A stretch of 64,000 nt of DNA from CAVVVS01 sp963751355 (lineage in GTDB: Bacteria; Bacteroidota; Ignavibacteria; Ignavibacteriales; Ignavibacteriaceae). Below the pieces are notes generated by a model. That model saw nothing but the letters and a program-made list of their open reading frames with translations, searched no databases and was not told where the DNA came from. The stretch's first letter is position 1, and each line of letters starts with the position of its first letter. Below are positions 33,475 to 42,640 of the stretch, in pieces. The DNA is taken from assembly GCA_963751355.1 (NCBI GenBank), contig CAVVVS010000116.1, forward strand, positions 1 through 64,000, written 5' to 3'. The position numbers and the translations under genes were made by a program.

Positions 33475-34944
33475 ATGATTAAAATTTTGTTGATTATACT
33501 TTCGTTGTTTGTTTCGACATCTCAGATATTTTCTCAACATTATCCCCATCTTGATAAAAAGATAAAAGAACTTAGAAAATCAAAAACATTACAGCACGGT
33601 CAATGGAGCGTTTACGCCGAATATGTTAAAAGCGGTAAAGTTATCGTATCGTTAAACAGTGAGGAAAGTCTTGCGCCTGCTTCCGGATTAAAAGTGTTTA
33701 CTACTTCTATTGCTTTAAACACTCTTGGTGAAGAATACCGCTACAAAACTAAGTTGTACTATGACGGAACAATTTCTAAGGACGGTACTCTTGATGGTAA
33801 TATTTATATATCGGGAGGCGGCGATCCCACGTTGGGTTCAAACTTGGTTAATGGTTCACTTCCGCTTGACAGCTTAATGATTAACTGGGTAAATGCAATT
33901 AAAGGAAAAGGAATCAAAAAAATACAAGGTGGCGTATACGCTAGTCCGTTCTTTTTTGACGGAAAGCGTGTCCCGGATTTCTGGAACTGGGTCGATATAG
34001 GAAATTATTACGGAGCCGGAACAAGTTCACTCACAATAAATGATAATTTGTACTATCTTTATTTTAAACCTTCGCAAAAGGTTGGGGAAATAGCCGAAGT
34101 ATTGAGAACGGAACCGGTCATACCCGGACTTAAATTCATTAATCGTATGAAAACCGGCAAACCGGGCTCGGGAGATAAGGGTTATATTTATTGCGCTCCG
34201 AGTCAATTTACGGCTACTCTGCGGGGAAGTATTCCTGCCGGTGTAAATGAGTTTTCCATTAAAGGATCAATCCCGGATCCGCCTCGGTTTTCGGCTCAAT
34301 ACCTGAAATCCGCATTAATAGAGAATAATATCCCTGTTGCCAAAGTCGCCGGTACACTAAAAAATCCCGTTATGGCAGATGAATCGAAAAACATAACTAC
34401 TACTTTTTCTCCACTATTAAAAGATATTGTTTATGTTACTAATAAAAGAAGCGTTAACCTTTACGCCGAAACGTTATTAAAAACAATTGCCCGAAAAATG
34501 ACCGGAACCGGAAGCACAAGCGAAGGAACTAAATTTATAAAGCATTACCTGGATTCGGTTGGAGTATCGACTGCGGGTTTTAAAATATATGATGGTTCGG
34601 GGCTTTCCAGGGTTGATGAAATAACAACTAAAGCAATGACGGAATTACTTATTTATATGACTAAGCAAAAGACTTTTGACTCTTTTTATAACTCACTTGC
34701 TGTGGCTGGTCTATCAACTGATCCTGGCTTTTTTAGCAATTACGGTAAAGATACGCCCATCGCCGACAATGCAAGAATTAAATCCGGGTTGATTACCGGC
34801 GTACGAAGCGAATCGGGATATTTAAAAGATCGAAAAGGCAGGCTGATTGCTTTCAGCATGATTGCAAATAATTATTCCGGAAAATACAAGCAAGTAGATG
34901 AAATACATAAAAAGGTGATGATTTTACTTGCTGAATTGAAGTAG
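33475..34944 (+). CDS. dacB: D-alanyl-D-alanine carboxypeptidase/endopeptidase (PBP4, S13)
   Basis: A 489-residue periplasmic penicillin-binding protein with a signal peptide (cleavage about residue 20). The S13 active-site motifs are present in order: SGLK (Ser70, Lys73), SVN in KRSVNLYAE and KSG in IKSGLITGV. It trims or cleaves peptidoglycan cross-links. Length matches PBP4 including the inserted domain. It appears monocistronic. Confidence 0.93.
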   Translation: MIKILLIILSLFVSTSQIFSQHYPHLDKKIKELRKSKTLQHGQWSVYAEYVKSGKVIVSLNSEESLAPASGLKVFTTSIALNTLGEEYRYKTKLYYDGTISKDGTLDGNIYISGGGDPTLGSNLVNGSLPLDSLMINWVNAIKGKGIKKIQGGVYASPFFFDGKRVPDFWNWVDIGNYYGAGTSSLTINDNLYYLYFKPSQKVGEIAEVLRTEPVIPGLKFINRMKTGKPGSGDKGYIYCAPSQFTATLRGSIPAGVNEFSIKGSIPDPPRFSAQYLKSALIENNIPVAKVAGTLKNPVMADESKNITTTFSPLLKDIVYVTNKRSVNLYAETLLKTIARKMTGTGSTSEGTKFIKHYLDSVGVSTAGFKIYDGSGLSRVDEITTKAMTELLIYMTKQKTFDSFYNSLAVAGLSTDPGFFSNYGKDTPIADNARIKSGLITGVRSESGYLKDRKGRLIAFSMIANNYSGKYKQVDEIHKKVMILLAELK

Positions 34945-35218
34945 AAAAATTTCCCAAATTAATTTGTTGGATAGATTTTGATTAGCAGAAAAATGGAATA
35001 CCTTCCCGATTAATTCAAAATTCCGTTTTCAATTTGGGGGATATAAATTCTACACAATATCTCTGGAAAAAGCATATTACGTGGAATCTTATAAATTCAA
35101 TTGAAACTTGTTTTAAGAATAGCTAACTTCATTTTTTATAAAAGTATGGTGACTTTTTATTCAATGAAATTTCAAAAAATTCATTTTATTCTTCCAAAGT
35201 TTTTGGAGTAATTTTATT

Positions 35219-37189
35219 ATGGCATTTATAAAATCAAAAGAAACAGAACAGTTAAGAGCTGAGAACGAAGAGCTTAAAACAAAGTTTCATTTCATGTATG
35301 AAAAAGAAGAGAGCATTAAAAAACTTGATGAAACTATAAGGAAATTAAAACATGAGTTGACTGATCTTAATGACAAAAATAGTTTACTGCAATCTAAAAT
35401 TAAAGCCTCTGAAGATGAACAAAATATTAAAATTGAAAAGATTGAAGAGCTCACAAAGAAAATAAATCGTTTGAACGGCATGAAAGGTAAATTGCAGAAC
35501 ACGATTCTTAATTATACTAACAAGCTGGAAAATATAGAAGCAGTGATTCTTGGCAGGAAAGAGAGCAAAAAAATAACTAGCTCTAATATTAATGAACAGG
35601 CTATTGAAGACGGACGGTTTAAACAGCAGCACGAAGGAATAGAAATTTACATTTCCGGAATTAAAGAAAAAATAAATGAACTGAAAGAAGAAGAAGGCCG
35701 TTTAAAACAAAAACTTGAATCAAAACACGAAAAGATTGAAAATATCGAAGAAAGAGAGAATCAACTAAATTCAAAACTAGTTGAATTGGAGTTAAAACTC
35801 AAACATGCAGGAGAAAAATTCAGTTCTCTGCTGGAAAAGAATTCTAATTTAAATGAGCAAATTGAAACAAAGGATAAGCAATTAAAAGAGCTTTCGGATA
35901 AATTCAAACTCATGCAAAGTAACTATGAGAAATTGAGTAAAAAACTTTCGGAGATGCAAAAGGATGAGGAAGGATTAAACTTAAGAATTGTAAAACTTAA
36001 AAGCGAAGAAGAATTGAGGCAAGAACAGGTAGAAAAAATTGAGAAAATAGCAGGTGAGTTGACCTTTAAGAAAAAATCTTTACAGGAAGTTGAAAATAAG
36101 TTCAAAAAAATAACGGAAGAAATTCATTTAAAAGAAAAGGACCTTTTTGATTTAAATCAGTCTATTAACATAAAAGCAAACAGACTTACAAAGATTAGTT
36201 TGGATTTACATGAATTTGAGAACAAAATAAATACTGCAAGACAGGAATTTGATAAGTACGAACAACGCAAAGAAGAATTGAAAAAACAATTTGTCGCAGA
36301 AAAAGAATCCTTTGATTCGATGAACGAAAAAAGCTCACGGTTAAAGGAATTAATCCCACTGCTGACAAAAAGGAAAAAAGAAATTGAGCAAAGCAATGCT
36401 GCGCTCGAAGACCGGTTTATGAAAATGTTCCAGAAATTCAATACTGATCTGAATGAGGTAAATAAGAAGAGAAATGCTCTCGAAAAAATTGTACTGAAAA
36501 AGGAAAAAGAAATTCAGGAAGTGGATCAAAATCTATTTGAAAAGATAGCGGCTCTTGAGGAAAGTGAGCGCATTCTCAATATACGTCAAACCGAATTAAA
36601 TTCATTGAAAGAACTTATACGCAATACCGACGAAGAAAAAGAATTGTTAAAAAATGAAATTGTTAAATTTGAGAGAGAGGGACAAAGTATAAAAACCGGG
36701 AATAATGCTCTTAAAACAGAAAACAAGTTACTGGATGAAAAAAGAATATCTATGGAAAATAATATTCAAGAATTACTGAAATTGGCAAATAGCAACTTTA
36801 TAAAAGTGCAGGAAAGAAGATCGAAACTTGAAGACGATATAAGGCATTATGAAAATAAACTGCAGGATTACAGCACAAAAATATCCGGAGCAGTTAAAGA
36901 GTTGTCAAACATGAATAGTTCAATCTCTGGTTTGAAAGTTGAACGGGAAAATTATATTGCTAGTATCGCCAAACTAACTTCTATGAAGAAAAAATTAAGT
37001 GATGAAATATTGAAACAGCAGGCAGTACTGCAAAAATTTAATAAGATAAAAGAAAAATTAAATATTGAGCAGCAGGAGCCCCTCAACGATAAACTATCAG
37101 AAGACCTTCATAAAGGAGGAATTCATGAAATTTTACCCAGCAACAAAAAGGATAATGAGATAAAAAATCCGCAGATATTTAAGTTGTAA
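35219..37189 (+). CDS. Large coiled-coil protein of unknown function
   Basis: 656 residues, almost entirely charged heptad-type coiled coil (Glu/Lys/Leu-rich) from about residue 10 to 620. There is no P-loop, membrane helix or signal peptide, and the unstructured tail ends QIFKL. It resembles the coil part of SMC-like or cytoskeletal proteins but has no ATPase heads. It could be a cytoplasmic filament or scaffold; the function is unknown. It is flanked by gene-free stretches on both sides and so is transcribed alone. Confidence 0.8.
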   Translation: MAFIKSKETEQLRAENEELKTKFHFMYEKEESIKKLDETIRKLKHELTDLNDKNSLLQSKIKASEDEQNIKIEKIEELTKKINRLNGMKGKLQNTILNYTNKLENIEAVILGRKESKKITSSNINEQAIEDGRFKQQHEGIEIYISGIKEKINELKEEEGRLKQKLESKHEKIENIEERENQLNSKLVELELKLKHAGEKFSSLLEKNSNLNEQIETKDKQLKELSDKFKLMQSNYEKLSKKLSEMQKDEEGLNLRIVKLKSEEELRQEQVEKIEKIAGELTFKKKSLQEVENKFKKITEEIHLKEKDLFDLNQSINIKANRLTKISLDLHEFENKINTARQEFDKYEQRKEELKKQFVAEKESFDSMNEKSSRLKELIPLLTKRKKEIEQSNAALEDRFMKMFQKFNTDLNEVNKKRNALEKIVLKKEKEIQEVDQNLFEKIAALEESERILNIRQTELNSLKELIRNTDEEKELLKNEIVKFEREGQSIKTGNNALKTENKLLDEKRISMENNIQELLKLANSNFIKVQERRSKLEDDIRHYENKLQDYSTKISGAVKELSNMNSSISGLKVERENYIASIAKLTSMKKKLSDEILKQQAVLQKFNKIKEKLNIEQQEPLNDKLSEDLHKGGIHEILPSNKKDNEIKNPQIFKL

Positions 37190-37413
37190 TTTTTTGCTAT
37201 TCATCACCGCATCACGACTGCTTTATTTGAACTTTTTATTATATTTGCTTCTCATAAATTGAAATTCAATTATTTACATTGGCGTTTTTTGATATTAATC
37301 AATTTCCATCGCAGGCTTGCTAAATTAAGATTATCAAGTATTTATCAAGTCCCGGAATTTTAATTTTTTGAGCTTTAGTATTAACAAACTGAACAAATAA
37401 TCCTTATCTAATT

Positions 37414-38799
37414 ATGCAATTTAATGCCGGTTCGATTTATCGTTCTAAATATTATTCATTTTTAATTGTGTTATTATCTTCGATTGTAATGATTACTAGT
37501 CAAGCCATGTCGCAAGAAAAAGTATCAAAAGTTGTTCATCCGTCATGGAGTTATAATAAATCCATTTACGAAGTTAACCTTAGGCAATACACAAAGAGTG
37601 GCACAATAAAGGCATTCGAAAAACATCTTCCGGAAATTAAAAAATTGGGTGCCGGGATTCTATGGTTTATGCCCATAACTCCCATCGGTGTAAAAAATCG
37701 GAAAGGTAAACTTGGCAGCTATTATTCCGTCCGGGATTATTTTTCCGTTAATCCCGAATTCGGAACGATGAAAGAATTTAAAGAATTGGTTAAAAAAATT
37801 CATGAAATGGGAATGTATGTTATTCTTGATTGGGTTGCAGATCATACTGCATGGGACAATCCTTTAACAATTGAACATCCGGAATGGTACAAGAAAGATA
37901 AAAAAGGAGATTTTATCCCCCCGACAAAAGGATGGACTGATGTTATTGCACTTGATTACAGCAAACCGGGTCTGCGCAGATATATGATAGGGGCAATGAA
38001 ATATTGGATTGAAGAATGTAACGTGGACGGATTCAGATGTGATGTAGCGGCAATGGTTCCCACTTCATTTTGGAACGAAGCGAGAAAAGAGTTGGATAAA
38101 ATAAAACCTGTTTTTATGCTGGCGGAAGCCGAAACTCCCGAATTACAGACTGAAGCATTCGATATGACTTACTCGTGGACTTTTTATAAATTGATGAATG
38201 CGATTGCAAAAGGAAAAAAGAACGCTTCGGACATAATTAGCTATTTCAGTAAGGAAGATTCTACTTATTCGGTTAACGATTTCAGGATGAGATTTACAAC
38301 CAATCACGATGAAAATTCATGGAACGGGACTGTTTTTGAACGATTGGGGAATGCTGCGGCAACTTTTGCTGCATTAACTTTTGCAGTGCCGGGAATGCCG
38401 CTTGTGTACAACGGACAGGAAGCAGGGTTGAATAAGCGCCTGGATTTTTTTGATAGGGATCCTATAATTTGGAAGAAATCAAAATTCAGGGAAATTTATA
38501 CAAAACTTTTACATCTTAAGAGTAATAATAAAGCATTGTGGAACGGGAAAGAAGGCGGAAAATTAATTTGGATCTCAACTAATATAGATAAATCCGTCCT
38601 TTCGTTCATCCGCAAAAAAAGCACAAATAAAGTTTTTGTTATCTTTAATCTCAATGATAAAAATGAAAAAATTGACCTTAATAATAAAAATATTAAGGGT
38701 AACTATAAAAATTTATTTACAGGTAAGAAATTCGTTTTTACAGGTTCAAATACATTTAATTTAAATCCATGGGAATATAAATTCTTTGTGGAAAAGTAA
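37414..38799 (+). CDS. Secreted GH13 alpha-amylase-family glycosidase
   Basis: A 461-residue GH13 enzyme with an N-terminal signal segment (about 13-34, ending SQAMSQ). Conserved regions: I DWVADHT, II GFRCDVAAM (nucleophile Asp), III MLAEAE (acid/base Glu) and IV FTTNHDENSW. A C-terminal strand domain follows. It should hydrolyse alpha-glucans in the periplasm or outside the cell. Region I has Ala where Asn is common. The specificity cannot be set from sequence. Confidence 0.92.
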   Translation: MQFNAGSIYRSKYYSFLIVLLSSIVMITSQAMSQEKVSKVVHPSWSYNKSIYEVNLRQYTKSGTIKAFEKHLPEIKKLGAGILWFMPITPIGVKNRKGKLGSYYSVRDYFSVNPEFGTMKEFKELVKKIHEMGMYVILDWVADHTAWDNPLTIEHPEWYKKDKKGDFIPPTKGWTDVIALDYSKPGLRRYMIGAMKYWIEECNVDGFRCDVAAMVPTSFWNEARKELDKIKPVFMLAEAETPELQTEAFDMTYSWTFYKLMNAIAKGKKNASDIISYFSKEDSTYSVNDFRMRFTTNHDENSWNGTVFERLGNAAATFAALTFAVPGMPLVYNGQEAGLNKRLDFFDRDPIIWKKSKFREIYTKLLHLKSNNKALWNGKEGGKLIWISTNIDKSVLSFIRKKSTNKVFVIFNLNDKNEKIDLNNKNIKGNYKNLFTGKKFVFTGSNTFNLNPWEYKFFVEK

Positions 38800-38828
38800 C
38801 CTACTCTAAATTAAATTTTCCTAATAAT

Positions 38829-38863
38829 GTTAAGTGCAGTTCATTTGAAATGAACGTCCTAAC
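38829..38863. repeat. Imperfect palindrome downstream of the GH13 gene
   Basis: The core GTTCATTTGAAATGAAC is a perfect dyad, with GTTA and TAAC at the outer ends of an imperfect extension. No T-run follows, so terminator activity is doubtful. It lies between the GH13 gene and the ABC operon. Confidence 0.4.
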
Positions 38864-38954
38864 AATAATTCATCCCTTTGAATTTATATTTCAATAAATT
38901 ATCTTTCAATCGCATTATGGTTATTTAATTAACACCCCGGGCTTTTCATTCTAA

Positions 38955-39704
38955 ATGTCAATACAATTAAAAAATATTTCCAAAACTTACGCCGGCACTC
39001 AAGCTTTAAATAATATATCACTCGAATTTAAAGAAGGTAAAACAACAGTTCTTATAGGACCGAGCGGATGCGGTAAATCTACAACAATCAGTATAATCAC
39101 GGGATTGATTAAAAGTGATTCGGGTGATGTGATAATAAACGGAAATAAACTGCAGCCTGATAACATAACTGAAATGAGGAAAATGATGGGATACGTTATT
39201 CAGGAAGGGGGATTATTTCCTCATTTAACCGGGAAAGGGAACGTTAGCCTTGTAGCAGATTACATAGGATGGAATAAGGATAAGATTGATCAGCGAATAT
39301 CCGAATTAGCTGAGTTGACAAATTTTCCCGTGGATGGGTTGAACCGCTTTCCTGCGGAATTATCCGGCGGTCAGAAGCAGAGAGTGAGTTTAATGAGGGC
39401 ACTTATGCTCGATCCGGAAATTCTTCTATTGGATGAGCCCCTGGGTGCACTTGATCCCTTAATCCGTTATGATTTACAGGAAGATTTAAAATCAATTTTT
39501 AAAAGATTAAACAAGACCGTCGTGCTTGTTACTCATGATATGAGTGAAGCCGGTTTTTTCGGTGACGAAATAGTTTTGATGAAAGACGGTTTTATTGTGC
39601 AAAAAGGTTCTCTCCGTGATTTATTAAAATCACCATCCGATCCATTCGTATCAAGATTTATTAAGGCTCAGCGCAATACAGTTGATTTACTGGAGGGAAT
39701 GTAA
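38955..39704 (+). CDS. Glycine betaine/choline-type (OpuC/ProV-like) ABC ATPase
   Basis: A 249-residue ABC ATPase. Walker A GPSGCGKST (about 36-44), Q-loop in VIQEGGLFPHLT, signature LSGGQKQR, Walker B ILLLDEPLGALDP and switch VTHDM. The wording of these blocks is typical of quaternary-amine uptake ATPases. No CBS domains follow, unlike ProV/OpuCA. The next gene begins directly after the stop. Confidence 0.9.
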   Translation: MSIQLKNISKTYAGTQALNNISLEFKEGKTTVLIGPSGCGKSTTISIITGLIKSDSGDVIINGNKLQPDNITEMRKMMGYVIQEGGLFPHLTGKGNVSLVADYIGWNKDKIDQRISELAELTNFPVDGLNRFPAELSGGQKQRVSLMRALMLDPEILLLDEPLGALDPLIRYDLQEDLKSIFKRLNKTVVLVTHDMSEAGFFGDEIVLMKDGFIVQKGSLRDLLKSPSDPFVSRFIKAQRNTVDLLEGM

Positions 39705-41216
39705 ATGAAAGATGCAAGAATACATCCCCTTTCAAACACTATGCTTATAGTATTAATTATCTTTTTATCTGTAAGCGGGGCATTTGCACAGAATGAAAAT
39801 TATCCTTTAAAAATAGGATCGAAAAAGTTTACCGAATCGGTGATCCTCGGAGAAATAGCAGCTCAGCTTGCGGGAACAGTCGATTCGAATGTGAAGCATC
39901 TGCGTGAATTAGGCGGCACAAGAATTTTGTGGAACGCTTTGCTTAAAGGTGATATTGATGCTTATTCCGAATATACCGGCACTATAAAAGAAGAAATTTT
40001 TGCCGGGAAAAATATGACGGATTCTGAAATGATAGATTCGTTAAACAGTCTTGGAATAAATATGAGCAGTCCGCTTGGATTTAACGACACTTATGCATTA
40101 GGGATGAAAGAAAATCGAGCAGAAAAACTTAATATCAAAACCATTTCGGATTTACGAAACCATCCAAATTTAATTTTCGGTTTCAGTAATGAATTTATTG
40201 ATCGAAAGGACGGCTGGCCCGGATTACAGAAAAGATATAACCTTCCTCAAAAAAATGTAACCGGCTTGGATCATGATCTCGCATACAGGGGAATTGATGA
40301 CGGTTCAATCGACGTTGTCGATCTATATTCCACAGATGCCGAAATTAAATATTATCATTTAAGAGTGCTCAAGGACGACTTACATTATTTCCCTGAGTAC
40401 AACGCAGTAATTTTGTACAGAACAGAATTAAGAAAAAGGGCTCCTAAAGCCCTGGCTGAAATCTTACGAATGGAAGGGACTATCCCGGAATCCACAATGG
40501 TGAAAATGAATGCAGAAGTAAAGATTGACAGAAAATCCGAGGATATGGTTGCATCGGAGTTCATTAAAAATAAATTTACATTGTCGACAGAATATAAAAA
40601 ACAAACCTTCTGGAGCAGATTATGGTTTAACACGAAAGCACATCTTTTCCTGGTTTTGATTTCACTTTCGGCGGCAATATTATTTTCTATTCCATTAGGT
40701 ATTATTGCATATAAAAACAGAAAAATAAGCAGCATCGTATTGGGCTTTGTTGGAATAATTCAAACAATACCATCTTTAGCTTTGCTGGTATTTATGATTC
40801 CTTTATTGGGGATTGGTTCATATCCTGCAATTGTTGCTTTGTTTTTATACAGCTTGCTTCCGATTGTACGAAACACATATTCTGGTTTAAACGATATCCC
40901 CGGACATATTAAGGAATCCGCCGAGGTTTTAGGCATTTCTTCCACCGCCCGCTTAAGATTGATTGAGTTGCCATTAGCCTCCCGTTCCATACTTTCGGGG
41001 ATTAAAACGTCCGCTGTTATAAATGTAGGAACCGCCACACTCGGTGCTCTGATCGGCGCGGGTGGATACGGTCAGCCAATTTTAACGGGAATAAGATTAG
41101 ACAATATTTCTCTCATCCTGCAAGGTGCTATTCCTGCCGCAGTGCTTGCACTTTTCGTGCAATGGTTTTTTGATTTACTGGAGTTGGTTATTGTTCCAAA
41201 AGGATTAAGATTATAA
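39705..41216 (+). CDS. Fused glycine betaine/choline-type binding protein and permease
   Basis: A 503-residue fusion. A signal segment (about 13-28) is followed by an OpuAC/OsmF-like binding domain (about 33-290; KIGSKKFTESVILGEIAAQL, DAYSEYTGTI, DVVDLYSTDAEIKYY). The permease part (about 305-503) has the coupling loop ESAEVLGISSTARLRLIELPLA and about five helices. The binding domain comes before the permease. It forms a complete importer with the ATPase upstream, for betaine, choline or a similar osmoprotectant. Confidence 0.9.
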   Translation: MKDARIHPLSNTMLIVLIIFLSVSGAFAQNENYPLKIGSKKFTESVILGEIAAQLAGTVDSNVKHLRELGGTRILWNALLKGDIDAYSEYTGTIKEEIFAGKNMTDSEMIDSLNSLGINMSSPLGFNDTYALGMKENRAEKLNIKTISDLRNHPNLIFGFSNEFIDRKDGWPGLQKRYNLPQKNVTGLDHDLAYRGIDDGSIDVVDLYSTDAEIKYYHLRVLKDDLHYFPEYNAVILYRTELRKRAPKALAEILRMEGTIPESTMVKMNAEVKIDRKSEDMVASEFIKNKFTLSTEYKKQTFWSRLWFNTKAHLFLVLISLSAAILFSIPLGIIAYKNRKISSIVLGFVGIIQTIPSLALLVFMIPLLGIGSYPAIVALFLYSLLPIVRNTYSGLNDIPGHIKESAEVLGISSTARLRLIELPLASRSILSGIKTSAVINVGTATLGALIGAGGYGQPILTGIRLDNISLILQGAIPAAVLALFVQWFFDLLELVIVPKGLRL

Positions 41217-41255
41217 TTTATTATTAAATATTTATCATTGTATAAAAATACTTTT

Positions 41256-41282
41256 GTAGAGACGCATTCGATGCGCCTCTAC
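41256..41282. repeat. Interspersed palindromic repeat (GTAGAGACGCAT type)
   Basis: GTAGAGACGCAT (41256-41267) and ATGCGCCTCTAC (41271-41282) pair with one mismatch around TCG. This resembles a short palindrome found repeatedly between genes in several bacterial phyla. It lies 40 bases after the fused transporter gene and may also stop transcription, although no T-run follows. The rest of 41217-41679 holds no convincing gene. Confidence 0.55.
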
Positions 41283-41679
41283 CTTAATTTAATTATATAT
41301 TAATTTCGCCAGGCATTGCATTTTTAGTGAGTTTATATTTGAAGATTTTATCAGGAGAAAATATAATCTATAATAATTTCACCTCTTTTCATATTTGTAA
41401 CATCTAATCAAAATATTGCTCAGTCATCAGGATTGAATTTAACGGCGGAGATATGTTTAAATTGACGGACATGTGTGTTTTTCCCGATCGAAAATACTCG
41501 CTCTTTCTAGAATTAAAAGCGAGATGTCTTTTCGGTAAGGAGGCTGAAAATCTAAAATCCGGTTCGGCATATATTGAAAATAATCATATTTACAACTAGG
41601 TATTGAAGTCAAAAACCGGTCTTTTAACAATTAATGCAGATGTAATTTTATACATAGTTAGTTTTGAAAATACGGCAAA

Positions 41680-42627
41680 TCAAATTGTATTACCAATAAT
41701 ATTTCCGTTTTCGCCGGATTCGTTCACGTTCAATTTAACTTTTGATTTTTGTGCGTCAGCTTCTTTGAATACTTCGTATAAGTGAAGTTCACTTCCGAGT
41801 ATCCAGATTTTAACCAATGTCCGTGTCCAAACAAAAATTTGCTGAATCAAGAACATGATTAAAATTGTGAAAGCAGAAACCATCCCTATTATGCTATCGA
41901 GCCAAAAGTAAACCGCAAATAATAAAACCGGGATTATCAACAAAAATATATACAGAACATAAGTGCTGAAAAGGTGCCTAAACACAAACCTAATAGATTT
42001 AAAAATATGAATGAACACTTTACGTGAATCATCTAGATAAAGCGATATTTTAGTGTAGTCGCCTACAATCAAAAAAAGAATAAATAAAATTAGATGAATT
42101 AGCACACCGGTTAAAACAATATATACAAGTCCCGCTTCACTTTCTACCGATTTAGAAGCGAAGTTAACAATAAAGGTTAACGGTAAATAAATAATAATTG
42201 CAATTATTGCTTGAAAAATCAGCAGGTAAACAGCAAGTCTGAAAAACCTGAAGAAAAATTCACCGCTGCTTGCAAGAAAAACTTTTATTGAAAATTTTTG
42301 ATTTTCTTCTGTTAATATTTTAAGTACTCCACCGGAAAAGAATACCGTAAAGATTAAATAGAAAACACCAAACCAGATGGCGATCGGGACGAACGAATTT
42401 ATAACCTTGCCGGCGCTGTGCATAAAATCAGTATATGTTGTGAAATCGAATCCTTTTAATAGTGATTGCAATGCCATTGAATTCCCGGAGTTGTTATTCA
42501 AAGCAGACCGGAAAGGAATAGCAATAATCAAAGCCAGCAGAAACGTAATTGCATAAATTAAAGTTGTCATCTTTTTTGAACGAGCTGCCGAGATTAATCC
42601 GTTTGTATATGCTTTTAAGATTTTCAT
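41680..42627 (-). CDS. Polytopic membrane protein of unknown function
   Basis: A 315-residue protein with about six membrane helices and a charged C-terminal tail. The frame is open to 42678, overlapping the upstream gene. The ATG at 42627 has a clear GGAG five bases upstream and leaves a 13-base gap after the peptidase stop, so I prefer it. No family is recognised with certainty. It is co-transcribed with the M1 peptidase gene and may be functionally linked to it. Confidence 0.8.
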   Translation of the reverse strand: MKILKAYTNGLISAARSKKMTTLIYAITFLLALIIAIPFRSALNNNSGNSMALQSLLKGFDFTTYTDFMHSAGKVINSFVPIAIWFGVFYLIFTVFFSGGVLKILTEENQKFSIKVFLASSGEFFFRFFRLAVYLLIFQAIIAIIIYLPLTFIVNFASKSVESEAGLVYIVLTGVLIHLILFILFLIVGDYTKISLYLDDSRKVFIHIFKSIRFVFRHLFSTYVLYIFLLIIPVLLFAVYFWLDSIIGMVSAFTILIMFLIQQIFVWTRTLVKIWILGSELHLYEVFKEADAQKSKVKLNVNESGENGNIIGNTI

Positions 42628-42640
42628 TTTCTCTCCGGTT

